Shown here in pieces: positions 12,870 to 24,300 of a stretch of DNA of 64,000 bases. The stretch is from Cheilinus undulatus (taxonomy: Eukaryota > Chordata > Actinopteri > Labriformes > Labridae): the NCBI RefSeq assembly GCF_018320785.1, contig NC_054881.1:21018275-21082274 (forward strand), read 5' to 3'. The notes under the pieces are model-generated. The model had not been told where the DNA came from and ran no database searches. It saw only the letters and a list, made by a program, of their open reading frames with translations. The position numbers and the translations under genes were made by a program. Position 1 is the stretch's first letter; each line of letters begins with the position of its first letter.

Positions 12870-13421
12870 TCCACTATGGCCAATCAAATTCGCTCTGATA
12901 TATGAAACATCCAATGAACGCAAGTGTTGCGGTTTGTAAGGCGGGACTTCCGAGTGGGTGTGCGAGAGACAGAAGGAAGAGGAGGTCAAAACCACTTTGA
13001 AAAACGTGAGGCTGTCTCCAGGAAAGACGCAAGTAGAAGACAATTGTGTGTCAGCTTAAGTAGCAGATGTAGAGCTGTAAAGTGTTTCGGGTTTTGGTAA
13101 ATTAACATTATAAGTGTGACTCTGCTGGTCAGTAGTTTGGCTGTGTCACACGGTTGCTTTAGAAGGCGATAGAAATCATGTTAGCTAACTGTCGATGCTA
13201 ACGTTACTTCGCTTGTTCGAAAATATTTTGAATATCACACGAGCGGTGTGTTATTATGACTTTTACTCGCTAACAGCCTGTTTGATCATCTGTTTAATGG
13301 TGATGCATGGTGCATCTCCGCAGACCATTAGTGTTGGCAGCGGAAATCGTCAGGTAGCTAGCTAGCTTTTGAACCTTGCTGGTCGTTATTGTGCCATTGG
13401 TAGCTAGGGGTCACGGCTGTC
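12870..13421 (+). promoter_or_regulatory. stard7: Putative stard7 promoter and 5' UTR
   Basis: Just upstream of the stard7 first coding exon lie two CCAAT boxes (CCAATCAAATTC near 12882 and CCAATGAACG near 12912). A GGCGGGACTTCCG stretch near 12940 could bind SP or ETS factors. There is no TATA box. This arrangement fits a housekeeping promoter; transcription probably starts between about 12950 and 13100. The 5' UTR appears continuous with the first coding exon. This is inferred from motifs only. Confidence 0.5.
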
Positions 13422-16400
13422 ATGTTTCACTCTGTTCCCCGACGTCCTATTTGTGAGATCGGTGTAAACACAATGAGGCTCCAAAGCAGCAGATCATTCA
13501 GGCGTGCTGTGGAGGAGGGCAAAGGAAGGTTGCCTTGGCTGGGTAGGAGCATGGGCCTGCTGCTGTCATGGATCCAGAGGGCAGGTGTCGGTGCCAGTGA
13601 GGCCGCGGGGTCTGGCCAAAAGAGGAAGGGCTTGCTGTCCATATTTGCGGACCACTGCGGCTTTGTGACCGGACAGAGGCTCCGACGTGCCTATCAGATC
13701 GGAGAGCTCTACTCTAACCTGTACTCGGAGCGGACAAGGTGGACCCTGGTCGGAAACATATGGCGCAGATTTCAGAGCAAGCACGCGCCTAATGGGAGAC
13801 TGTTCGCGGCCCTGGCAGGTGTCTTCATGTGGGAGAACGAGAAGATTAAAGATGAGGAAATCCGCAGGTATGACATCTGTCTTAAAATGCACAATATACT
13901 CATACTAAGCATCCAGGAATAAAATCAGAGTACATATGTGTAGACTAGAGATGACAGGTGTTTAAACATGAGTGCTATACAGGTAGAAATAAAACCTCCT
14001 GATGATCAAAATATAATTTCTTGTTTACAGTAGTTAAAAATAGCAAGAAAGCATCTACAAATGTTTTGAAATGCACAGGTATGTTAGCTACATTTAGGTA
14101 CAGTAACATGATCAACTTATTTGTACAGTTTAGACATTGTGAAAAAGTGTGCCTGCAATTTTTGATTGAATCATTTCTTTCTCATTTTAAGCAAGCAAGC
14201 AAGAGATTATAGGTTTAAGTGTTCTGCACTATTAATCTAAATGCATGAGCCATGTTAGGCTTTACAGTTACATAATCAAATTAAAGGCTGCAATTACCAA
14301 ATCATGCAGCACTACTTTATATCTAAGTCTTGAAAGTTCTGATCTTAGTTTAGGCAATTAAATTCTAGTGTGTCCAATGTGGATCCCAGAAGGGTATTGT
14401 GAGTATGAAAATGTATTTGTTTTTTCCGCTATGGCCTTCACATTCATGAGATCACAACCCAGGTTAACACAGACAGGAGATTTTAGCTCACTCCCTTTGC
14501 ATCCACCACCAGAAGACCAAACAAGCTCCTTGTATAGCTGTGTTCACCCCTTGAGACTAGCTGGACATAGGATTGTTTATGTGTCGGGCTGGCAAAAGCG
14601 TCCATCCTTCCAACGTGGATGTTTTTAAAACATTTTACAACTCCAACAACACGGACACTCTCATGCTGCAAGGATGCAACAGTTTTTGAAGAGACAGGAG
14701 ATGTTTAGATTTGCCTTTGCAACTCTACTCTCTGACTATAGCTTGTAGTCATCTGTAAGGTCAGTGCTAACAAACCATTTATCATCATATTCCTATGATT
14801 TCCCCCGTGCATTCACAAAAGTGTGGAAAAACTGTTAAACAGGTGAAAGAAGTTTTAATTTTATGAAAATGTTATAATATATGACGCAGCTTTCTTCTGT
14901 ATCAGGTAGCAGTTGTGTTCACATGTCATGCATAGTCCACATGTCATACTCTGATCCAGGCCCCTAATGTGAAAGCACCATTTACATAACTTGAAATCTC
15001 TTCTCATCCATCTGTTTATGAATTGCAGCCCTTTCTATCTTTGATTATGATCTGTTATGTCAAATGTGGCTTACCGAACAGCCTTCCCTAATGCTTACAT
15101 CCATTCTGAAGGTGTGGACTTGAGCTGCAGGCCCTGGAGGCTGCAAAAAATGTAAACAAAACTTCAGGAACAGCAACAGGACAGCTGGAACCTGGCTGGG
15201 AAGTGGTAATGGAGAAGAAGGACTTCAAAGTGTGGAGGCGCCCAATTCCCAACAGCCACCTGTATGAATACAGAGGTAAGGCAGCCCATGATCTCACATT
15301 TGATTAAAATGTTTGTAAGATTTCTCTGAAGACTAAGAGTCATTTTATGTTTGACTTTCAGTGTTGGGCTCCTACACAGATGTCACCCCGAGACAGTTTT
15401 TCAATGTGCAGGTACGTCCATTTTAAATCACACGTCATCTAACTGATGATCCAAGGAACATCAATGTGTTGCTTAAATAGATTACAATTATCTAAGTGGA
15501 TGTGACTCCAAGTTAAAGTCATTTAGTTAAAGGTTAAATAGTCATTGTAGTTGGACTGTCCCTTCTCATAGATTGTCCTCACAGTACATTTTATGTTTTA
15601 TAGTTTCATTTCCTAAATGCTGTTTCACAACCGTGTTTACGCTGCATGTGCGCAACATGCACCTCTAACCCTCACTCCCTGTGCTAAAATTAAGCACCTT
15701 ACCCTTGACTCATACTGTCACCTTTTCCCCAGTTGGACACAGAGTACAGGAAGAAGTGGGACTCTCTGGTTATCAAGCTTGAAGTGGTGGACAGAGATGT
15801 CAATACAGGCTCTGAGGTCGTGCACTGGGCCACACAGTTCCCTGTGAGTTTGTCCTTCTTACTATGCCTAAAGGGTGGAGGATATTTGCTCTTGAAAATG
15901 TCTGTACACAGTTAAATTTCTCTCCCTTTTGTTAGAAAAGAAAAGTCTGACAAAAGGCAGTGCTTGCACAACTGAAGTACAGTCAGATGTTTTGTAGGTG
16001 AGACTATCAGCTCTGTTCTAATCTTGTTTAATCTCCCCTCAAAGTATCCCATGTACTCGAGGGACTATGTGTATGTGCGCCGCTATGATGTTGATGTGGA
16101 CAACAACCTGATGGTCCTAGTGTCAAGGTGAGTATTTAGAACGATCTTTGTGGTAAAATACTGGTTAGTTTGTAATGTCTTACTTATGATAGATTCTTTG
16201 TATGTTTTAACTTCTGTATTTGTAACCATGTTTAGAGCTGTGGAGCATCCCAGAGTGCCAGAGAGCCAAGAATTTGTGAGAGTCCACTCATACCAGTCAA
16301 AGATGGTCATCCGCCCTCACAAGTCCTTCGATGAGGTTTGTTGCTGATGTTTTGATTCACAGGCTAATTCCTCTTTCATCAAGGGCTCTGTTTCTGTTTT

Positions 16401-17651
16401 GAGTCTCATTTATTTTCATTTCTTTACAGAATGGATTTGATTATCTGCTGACCTACAGTGACAACCCTCAGACTGTGTTTCCACGCTACTGTGTGAGCTG
16501 GATGGTGTCAAGTGGTAAGCTGTTTTTCACTGGTTATATTTAAAGAAAAGACAGAATGTTTCTTAAATCTCAGGACAGAAATGTTTGTTTTTTTTGTATA
16601 CAGCCTTAATAAGATGCCTCAAGTAATTTAGCCAAAATCCACTTGTTTAGCCAACTAATCACCCAGCAATAGTTGACAGCTGGGCAACTATCAGAATAGT
16701 AGGGCTGGGCAAGAAATTGATTAAATTGATAAATCAGGTTTTTGGAAAATCAAGATTTTGAAAATTGAAAATCGAGATTTTCTGTTAAACTTTACTGCAG
16801 TAATACCAAAAGTAATAGCTACTGTAAGAAGCTTTAATTTTATGTTAATTCTGGGAACCATGTAAACAAAATGATATTTTTTTCTTACTCATTGCTTATG
16901 AGTAACTGTAGTTTTCTCAAACAAAGAAAAATGTTTAGCTCAGTTTTAATTATCATATTCGCTCTGATCCTTTTAGTAGAATTTAGAATTAAAAGGAGTT
17001 TTGGTCTGCTTGCCAACATTTTCATCTTACAGGTTCTGTGACAGAGATGACAAGTAATCAAATACACCTACAGAAATAATCAATATTCTTCTGATGACCT
17101 TGTTTGCTTGCATAGATCATGGAGAGACATTAACATTACTTTCAGTGTGTTTCTTAAGCAGATAAAACTTTCAGAACCTGAGTGTTAATGTAAATACCCC
17201 TATAGTGTACCTTTCAAGACAAGTTTACAGAGTTGACCTTTTAAAGGAAGTCAGTTCAAATATGTTACATATTTCTGATAGAAAGAACATGTTTGAGTAG
17301 TTTATTTTCATTTGAAAACAAAAAAATCGATTAGTATTGCAAAGCCCAGCCTTACAGAATAGTTGTTAGTTGCATCCCTATCTTTGATTGCAGGAACTAC
17401 AGCTCATGTTCTCCATTCAATTTGTGAACTTTACCTTCATATTGAGGAAACTCTTCCTCTCCCTTCTCACAGGTATGCCTGATTTTCTAGAGAAGCTGCA
17501 TACTGCTGCCTTGAGGGCCAAAAACCTGGAAGTTGGGATCCACGACTATGCAGGAGTCATTAAATCCAGCGACACAAACCGTCAGGCGAGCCAGGAGCGC
17601 CTGAGTGGAGAAAACCCCCACACAGGCGGACCTGGACAGATCTACGCTTGA
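13422..17651 (+). CDS. stard7: StAR-related lipid transfer protein 7, mitochondrial
   Basis: STARD7 moves phosphatidylcholine to and within mitochondria through a START-domain pocket. Eight plus-strand exons: 13422-13867, 15112-15275, 15362-15411, 15733-15843, 16045-16127, 16236-16335, 16430-16514 and 17473-17651 (TGA at 17649-17651). All junctions are GT-AG and in phase, giving 406 codons with the stop. Exon 1 encodes a basic, hydrophobic N terminus and the STARD7-specific phrases HCGFVTG and ALAGVFMWE. The START domain runs from about residue 165 to 390, with WRRPIP, YTDVTPRQFFNVQLDTEYRKKW (split over exons), YPMYSRDYVYVRRY, DENGFDYLLTYSDNPQTVFPRYC and GMPDFLEKLH. The longest frame starts at 13422 in a weak context. 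An internal ATG at 13551 has a strong context and aligns better with the human start, so the true product may be 362 residues. Exon 2's acceptor (15110-15111) is chosen by frame and is the least certain border. Confidence 0.95.
16700..17354. mobile_element. hAT-like MITE in stard7 intron 7 with perfect 8-bp target duplication
   Basis: The ends read TAGGGCTGGGC and GCCCAGCCTTA, inverted with respect to each other. The flanking octamer CAGAATAG is identical on both sides (16692-16699 and 17355-17362), the hallmark of hAT insertion. The 655-bp body is AT-rich, contains ATCGATTTT-type subterminal repeats (near 16745-16785 and 17320) and has no transposase. It lies wholly inside the intron between exons 7 and 8 and leaves both splice sites intact. 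Confidence 0.85.
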
Positions 17652-19045
17652 GATGAAAACTTCACACACTGAGGGTTACGTTGGTGTGTTTTCACTTGCA
17701 CTTAAACCAGACCCAAACCCTCCAGACCTGTCTCTCTTTGGGGACCGGACTTTGTGTGAATTGCAAATGGAAGTTGCAGCCTCCATGAAAGACTAATAAT
17801 AATGTGTCCCTCCATAGATATGGTTATGTTGGTTGTACATGAGACGTTGCTAGAGCGGTGAACTGTATCTGTGACAGTAAAACAACCCCGCAGAGGCAAT
17901 GTCATCACACAGACTGCTGGCATTAGCATCTATTTGCTTATCGAAACATTGCCACATGGACTTTTTGCCTCCTCTGGTTGTGACGTTTGTTGTAGAGGTG
18001 TGTGAAAGAGTGAGCCAAAATTCCTCATTGTTTGGATGCTTTCGCCAAAGCATTGCTTTCTGCCATTTTTAACATTCATGATCTGTTCTTCCACTGTTCA
18101 AAAAAGCTCGAATTATACCGCCAGCAGCGGCATCACTGATGTGTGATTTGAGATGTGAGGGTGGTTTTGCAGTATTAGGCATGAAACGGTTACTGTGACT
18201 GTCTTCTCTTAAAGGTTTATACTAAAATGTAAAAAAGTACAATGAAGATCTCTGCACTGATGAGGAATTGAGGACTGACGCTGAACACTTTCTAATATAC
18301 TCTTCATGTCATGGATTCAAACCAACTGCTGTCTTGTCAGAGTAGTGGATCTTCACACGACTGGACCAGATGGATTAAAGAGAGATGCCATTATCAGAAA
18401 ACGTGTCAACTGATTTAGAAAGAAATTTAGGGCTTCTTTTTGTGTTTTCGTCTTTCAGCACAGTCGAGCTTTCACGCTGTCCATCTCACCGCGGTTTTTT
18501 GGAAACTTTTAGTGTTGACTAAACAGCCTTCTGCAAATAAACCAGTCCTTCAGCATTAGGGGCGTAGTGTCTTATAACAACAACAGAAATCCTCAGATTC
18601 AATGGTACTAAAGCACTTCAGATTGGTTAAACCTACACAGACACCTTTTTACTAAAGCCTATGCCCTTTTAAGGAAAATGGAGCACTTGTGCCACATCCT
18701 GATCCATTAGCATTTCATACAAGCAAAAAAACTGTCCCGTTGTTATCCCTGTGTCACAAGAGATGTAGCAAAAATCACTTAAGTGTGGAAGTATTGGTGT
18801 TTCTTTGTGTTACTGTAGATCTTGTACATTTGTAAAACCATCGCCTGAATACTGGAAATTCCTGTTTTTGAGAGAACAAGCTCTGTAACAAGCTTTTCCC
18901 GTATTATGATTCTTCAGTTTTTGTTTTTCATGTCGGTCCTACTGAAACGTCATCCTCTCACTCTTTTTGCTTTTGCTATTTGCAGGGGGGTGTTATGAAT
19001 GTACAAAGCAGCATGTGCTGTGGAATAAAGTACACTGTTTACAGC
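17652..19045 (+). terminator. stard7: stard7 3' UTR with poly(A) signals
   Basis: Canonical AATAAA hexamers occur at 18536-18541 and 19024-19029. The second sits in 'gtggaataaagtacactg' and is followed by a GT-containing stretch, so I take it as the main cleavage region, giving a 3' UTR of about 1.4 kb. The first may be used as a proximal site. Another AATAAA follows near 19619 and cannot be excluded. Confidence 0.6.
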
Positions 19046-20969
19046 CTGACAATCTGGCGCCAATATCTTGAAATCTCTGCTAAAAGCATCTCATCGAGCT
19101 AAAATGTAATGTGTTTGTCATAGGGTGGTATATCAGAATGAATGAGCAGCAGGTAAAGCAGTGTGATGGGATCCACATTTGTCAAGGGTTTTCTATATGT
19201 ATGAGTATTAATATATAATCCCACTGTGTGTAAAACAAACTGCCGTCAAGATTTCTATTGATTAAAAAAGATCCATGCTAGACATGTTTAAAATGTGAAG
19301 AGGAAATGCTATTTTTTTTTCTCATGTGACCTAAAACAGATCATAATACAATTAAACATTATGCAGTGTCTGCTAATGTGAAGCCTGAGAATGTAACATG
19401 TTAATGCTCTGCCATATGTGTGCCGCCTGCACTACTCTCAACGAGCTGTCAGATACTGTTTTTTTTGTTTGTTCCCTCTGCAGGCAGTTTAACATTTCTT
19501 GTGTTTAGCCTCCATATGTTTTCTTTTTAAATCAGATTTATTGTGTGAACGTGAGCCGGTGCACTTGTTACCCTGTGATTACAAGAGTAATTTAAATGAA
19601 AAGGCGACTAATCAGATGAAATAAACAGATCTTCATGTGTGTCATACTGAGCTCAGATGTTTATTTCAGAGCAGTGTTGTTGGTTGTGACCTTGTCTTTG
19701 CAGAGACAAGTGTGATTAACATTGTGTCTGGCAGTGTCGGTGCAAAAGCAGCCACTGTTGTCCAGAGTAATGGGATAATCTGTAAAGCCTTTATTCCCGT
19801 CTGGGCGTAAGGTCAGTGGCAGACTGTGCAGAGGCTTCACGGTGAACCCAAAGCACTCGCCTCAGTTAAGAGCAACACTTTTACTCCTACAGAAATGCTT
19901 CAAAACTAGACTACATACAAGTGCATCTTAAAAAAAAGGGACATCATGAAGGTTATTTATTCCCCAGAATTTAATTCAAAAAGTGAAATTTCCCTGTATT
20001 CTAGACACATCTTACACAGATGCATAAAATATTTCAAGACTTTTTCTGTTTTAATCTTCATGATTAAAGCTGACAAAACTCTTCAACTTTTAAAATTTAA
20101 TTATGGGAAAAAATGACATTTTTTTAGATGCACCATCACTGTTTCCACACAGTATTCGGTTTAGTTTAGTCAATTCAGGCAGTTAATGCACAGAAATATT
20201 GACACCTAGACTAAAATGATGCGTGCATGCCTCTGTTAGGTCTACAATGAGCAGATGTCAAGAGTACAGTGGTGGTCAGATAGAAAGATCTACATTTTTT
20301 TTCTGTGGTTTTTGACACCCATTTGAGTGGACAATTGAATTACTGCTGCTGTGATTAGGCTACAATGGATTTTGGTGGATAGATACATTTTAGGTTGTTT
20401 CAGAACCATAAAAGCCTACTTTACACAAACGTCAGTGACTGCCAAGCGAGCCATGTCCACTTACAGGCACACACAAAGGAACAGACTTGTGAAGACCAGG
20501 CTGAAAAAGGCAGTTCTCCATACGCAGTAATTTAAAAACATATTAAGGGCTTGATGTCCTTACATATCCCTGTTTTTGCCAAAATATAGTCATTAGAACA
20601 CAGAAAGAGGCATTCACAAGTACTCTCTCTGTTTTCTATATCTTGCTCAGCTCAACCTCACCTGTCAACAGGATCACTTTCTGAATTGAAACAATGTATG
20701 CAAGTATTAGTCAAATTGAGCTTGTTTTCAACATTGAAACTGTATACAATTCACTGTGATCTAATACTGACATTTCAAGCTTTTTTTTTGGCTTTCTGTG
20801 TACCAAATGTGCACTACACAGATTACTGTGGGGAATTTGTGAACAGGATTATTCATTGGGCAGTAGTTTCACGTCAGTAACGTGCACCTTTTGTTGTCCA
20901 GGCAGGGGTGAAACCAAGCAGGACATATTACGTTGACTGTTTAAAGGATGAATGTGAAACCTAAAGACC
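19046..20969. other. Intergenic interval downstream of stard7
   Basis: AT-rich DNA with no open frame beyond about 65 codons that resembles a protein. Some of it could be an extended stard7 3' UTR if the poly(A) signal near 19619 is used. No repeat ends recognised. Confidence 0.35.
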
Positions 20970-21300
20970 TTGACTTTTGACCTCCATTTTTAAATGAGTT
21001 CATCCTTGAGCCAGAATGAAAACAAAGTTTGAAGAAAATTCCTCAAAGCGTTCTTGAGATATTGGTTTCACGAGTAAAGGATTACCCAGGGGCCTTGAGC
21101 CTTAACCCAAAAAAATCCCATCAGTTCATCCTTGAGTCAGAGCAAACATTTGTGCATAGTTTGAAGAAAATCCCTCTAAACGTTCATTAGATATCTTGGT
21201 CACAAGAAAGTCACATACAGAGGAACGTCCAGACAAATGAACAACCTGAATACGTAATGCGCCAGCCTTGGCTGTAGCTGGCATGGAGGCAAAGAAAAGG
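20970..21300 (+). repeat. Dispersed repeat with two internal tandem monomers ('TTTGAAGAAAATCCCTC..CGTTC.TGAGATAT')
   Basis: Two direct monomers lie side by side. Each begins 'gagttcatccttgag' or 'cagttcatccttgag', continues 'gtttgaagaaaat.cctc.aa.cgttc' and ends in 'agatat' (monomers near 20993-21064 and 21120-21195). The unit closes with 'gaacaacctgaatacgtaat' followed by 'gcgccagccttggctg'. I recognise this as a repeat widespread in aquatic animals whose conserved end reads roughly 'acaacccgaaaacataatgc'. It has no coding potential. Confidence 0.6.
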
Positions 21301-24300
21301 GATGAAGTTAAAAGTTAGTCAGATTATGATTTTAGAAGACTACTGTGCATTAGAAATAATGTTAAATATTCTCTTTAGATGTAGTGCTCAGATTAATTTT
21401 CGAGAGCTTTCTGAAGGCAGTTTGACACACGGTATATTTTACTGTATTGTGAAACAGCTCACATGCCCAAAAACAACCATAAATACAACATAATCATTTT
21501 TTTAGTAATTCATTCATAGTCTTGACATTATATATGAGCTAACACACCACAAAATTCTAGTCTCCAAATGGCACAGAACTATTGTGGAAGCTCTGAGCTG
21601 GTGCTTCACTGCACGCTGCAATCTTTAGCAACAACAGCTGTTGTGTGTTATTTGCTTTTTTGTTGTCTGTGGTCTGAATGACATTGTTTATACATCTTTT
21701 AATACAGACTTGTTTCACAACCTTCTGTGTTTCATAGAAGTATCTGCCAACTTAATTCAATACTCTATCTGAACTGCCAAAAAATGCCTTTCGAACAAGC
21801 GTTGCTGTTTTTTTTTTAAGTCTTCTAAATAATGTCTGTGAATGTTGCTATGCATACAGTGTGGAAGTGTCCTTCCAGTCTCATTTATCCTTCTCTTTTC
21901 CCCTTTTTTTAAGAAAAAACACAAATAAAATACATTTAATTATGGCAGCATTCCATTTAGCTCGATTTACTGACAGTGAAGCAGTGCCGCTGTAAATGTG
22001 GTTTCACTTTTACCCTCTAACAAAAGTCAAAATGCCTGTCGAGAATGGATATTATTCTAAAAATAGAAACATTTGCTGTAGGCTGTGACTACAATTTAGG
22101 AATTGTATCCCGTCGTCAAGTTCAAATCCATTTAAACAGAAACAGTTAAGCCAACATGGTCGGCAATTATCATCTTATTTCTAGCAGAAACTGCTGCTTA
22201 AATCAAAATTCCAACATAAATTTGGCTGTTTTTTATTTTAGGAATACTTTTAGCTTTACTTGTGAAAATATTTCTCAAGGTCATTCAAATTGGCCAAGTA
22301 GGCTAAACTTAATACCACGTGGATATTTATTTACCTCGTGGCTGTCAAGGTTATTCTGAACAGGATTTAGCCAACAAAAGCCCGGTCCATTTTATAGTTT
22401 ATATTTTGTTTTATTGATATATGATTCTGCAGGACGCTGAACAATAGTGAAGCTTGAATTTATTAAATTATGAGTCACAAGAAAAGAGGAGACCAGTTTG
22501 ATCATTTAAAATTTATTGTTGTTTTACTTATGAAACAGCATCAACCAAAATATAATTTATCATAATTCTGAGTCCATAAAATCTAAAACACTTTGGTTTG
22601 TGTGTTTTATGTGTGATTTACTGGTCAGTGACGTGTCCGCACTCTTCACTGGCAGCACATTGTTTTAATATATGACCTCCACTGGCTGAGATTATTAGCT
22701 GCAGTTAAAAGCCACTGAGCACTTACTGTAATTGATCGTCTCTACAAATCTGGCACAATGACACCAACCAGGTTGTTCAAAATGGCTATTTTATGTATAT
22801 GAATGCTATAAAAACCCTTTGAGCTCGACTTTCATCCTTTGTTTTCAAAGTATTTCTCATTTCTTTAAGGTTTCAAATCCATTGATGTCAAGAAAACAGA
22901 CAGAATTTTAAGATGATCTTTATTTCTCACTCTTGTACAACTTATGGCACATTATGGAATTAAAACAAATAAAATGTAAATTAGAAGATTTAATGAAAAT
23001 TTCCTGGTAGTCACTAGTCCACCAGCATGTCCTAGTCTTTTAATTTGCTCCAAAAATAAAGGTATACTGGCAATGCTTGAGTTACTCTTCTGAATCATAA
23101 AACAGCAGAATTTGACATTAAAATCTGAGAGAAGGTAGTGCTCTCAAGCCTCCAAGGTGCTTGGCACAACCATGGACAGAAGACACACTGCATGGTTAGA
23201 TCAAGCACAATGGAGTCGTGGGCAAAGACGAACAAATAAATACACATCACAGGGGATTTTATTCAGCGTAGGCCATCCAACGACTCAAAAACTTGGTGTA
23301 ACTATGGATAGACGTGAAGGAAAAATTGTTAAAACATATGCGTTTCTGTGTTTGACTGCAGATGTATTCCTGATGAGTGTGATAAAAAGTAAACTCCTAA
23401 AAGAAAATCATCAGTTAAAAAGACTCTTTCATCTGAAGGAGAAATCCAACATCTCGATTTGTATCTCCAGTCCAAGTGGCGAAAAACTCCAAAAGCTGTG
23501 AGGGTAGGGATCCTTGCTTGTTTGAGAGGAAAAAAAGTACCATAGGTTTACAAAATGATTGGTAATGAATAGTTGCAGCTGAGAACATCTGCAGAATTAA
23601 AAAAAAAAAAAAGAAAACGATTAGTCATAGGTCAGGCTCACTGCGGAGAAAAGGGCTACACCCTTAATGCGCACAAACTGCGTCAAACCCCACCCTCCTG
23701 TCCTTCACGCCCGACTTTTTGAGACCCGACTAAAAGAAAGATCCCCAAATTTGACAACTGTTTTGTGATATAAACATTCAAATATGTATTTCAAATACAG
23801 GCCTGAAGAATTAACTTAATTAAATTAGTTCTCCCGCAGTATATTGGGTGGACTAATCAATACAGAGTTTGATTTATTCGCCAGTGATCTTGTTACGAAC
23901 GCATCTCATAGAGTCCAGTTTCTTAGTAAATCACCAAAAATACATCTTGATTCCAAGGGATACCAATGGACTCAGCAATGACACCCATAGCCATAAAGCC
24001 ACGGACATTTAACGTCCTCTGAAAGTAAAGACTCCTGACCTTTCAGTCCTAACTACGTTACCAGTCCAAGAGTGCAATGTCAAAGAGTCATGATACCATC
24101 AGGCTGAGACAGCCGCTTCTCCAAACAGATTGACAATCTTGTTACCTTGTGTCTCTTTCTCCCCAGGGACATCTTACTAAAATGGTCAGGCTTGGTACAA
24201 TAATCAACTTAGAGCTCTGGCAACTGAACCACTTTGAGTGATGAAATTAGAGTGAATGAATGCACCAAAGAGAAAACTACATTTGTCGGAACAAGATGAT

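Noticed and set aside
13566-13892. 108-codon antisense frame across stard7 exon 1
   Set aside because: It is a shadow of the GC-rich coding exon on the opposite strand, with no homology.
23157-23501. 114-codon plus-strand frame in the intergenic region
   Set aside because: A repeated MDRR phrase is present but there is no recognisable family, promoter or splice context.
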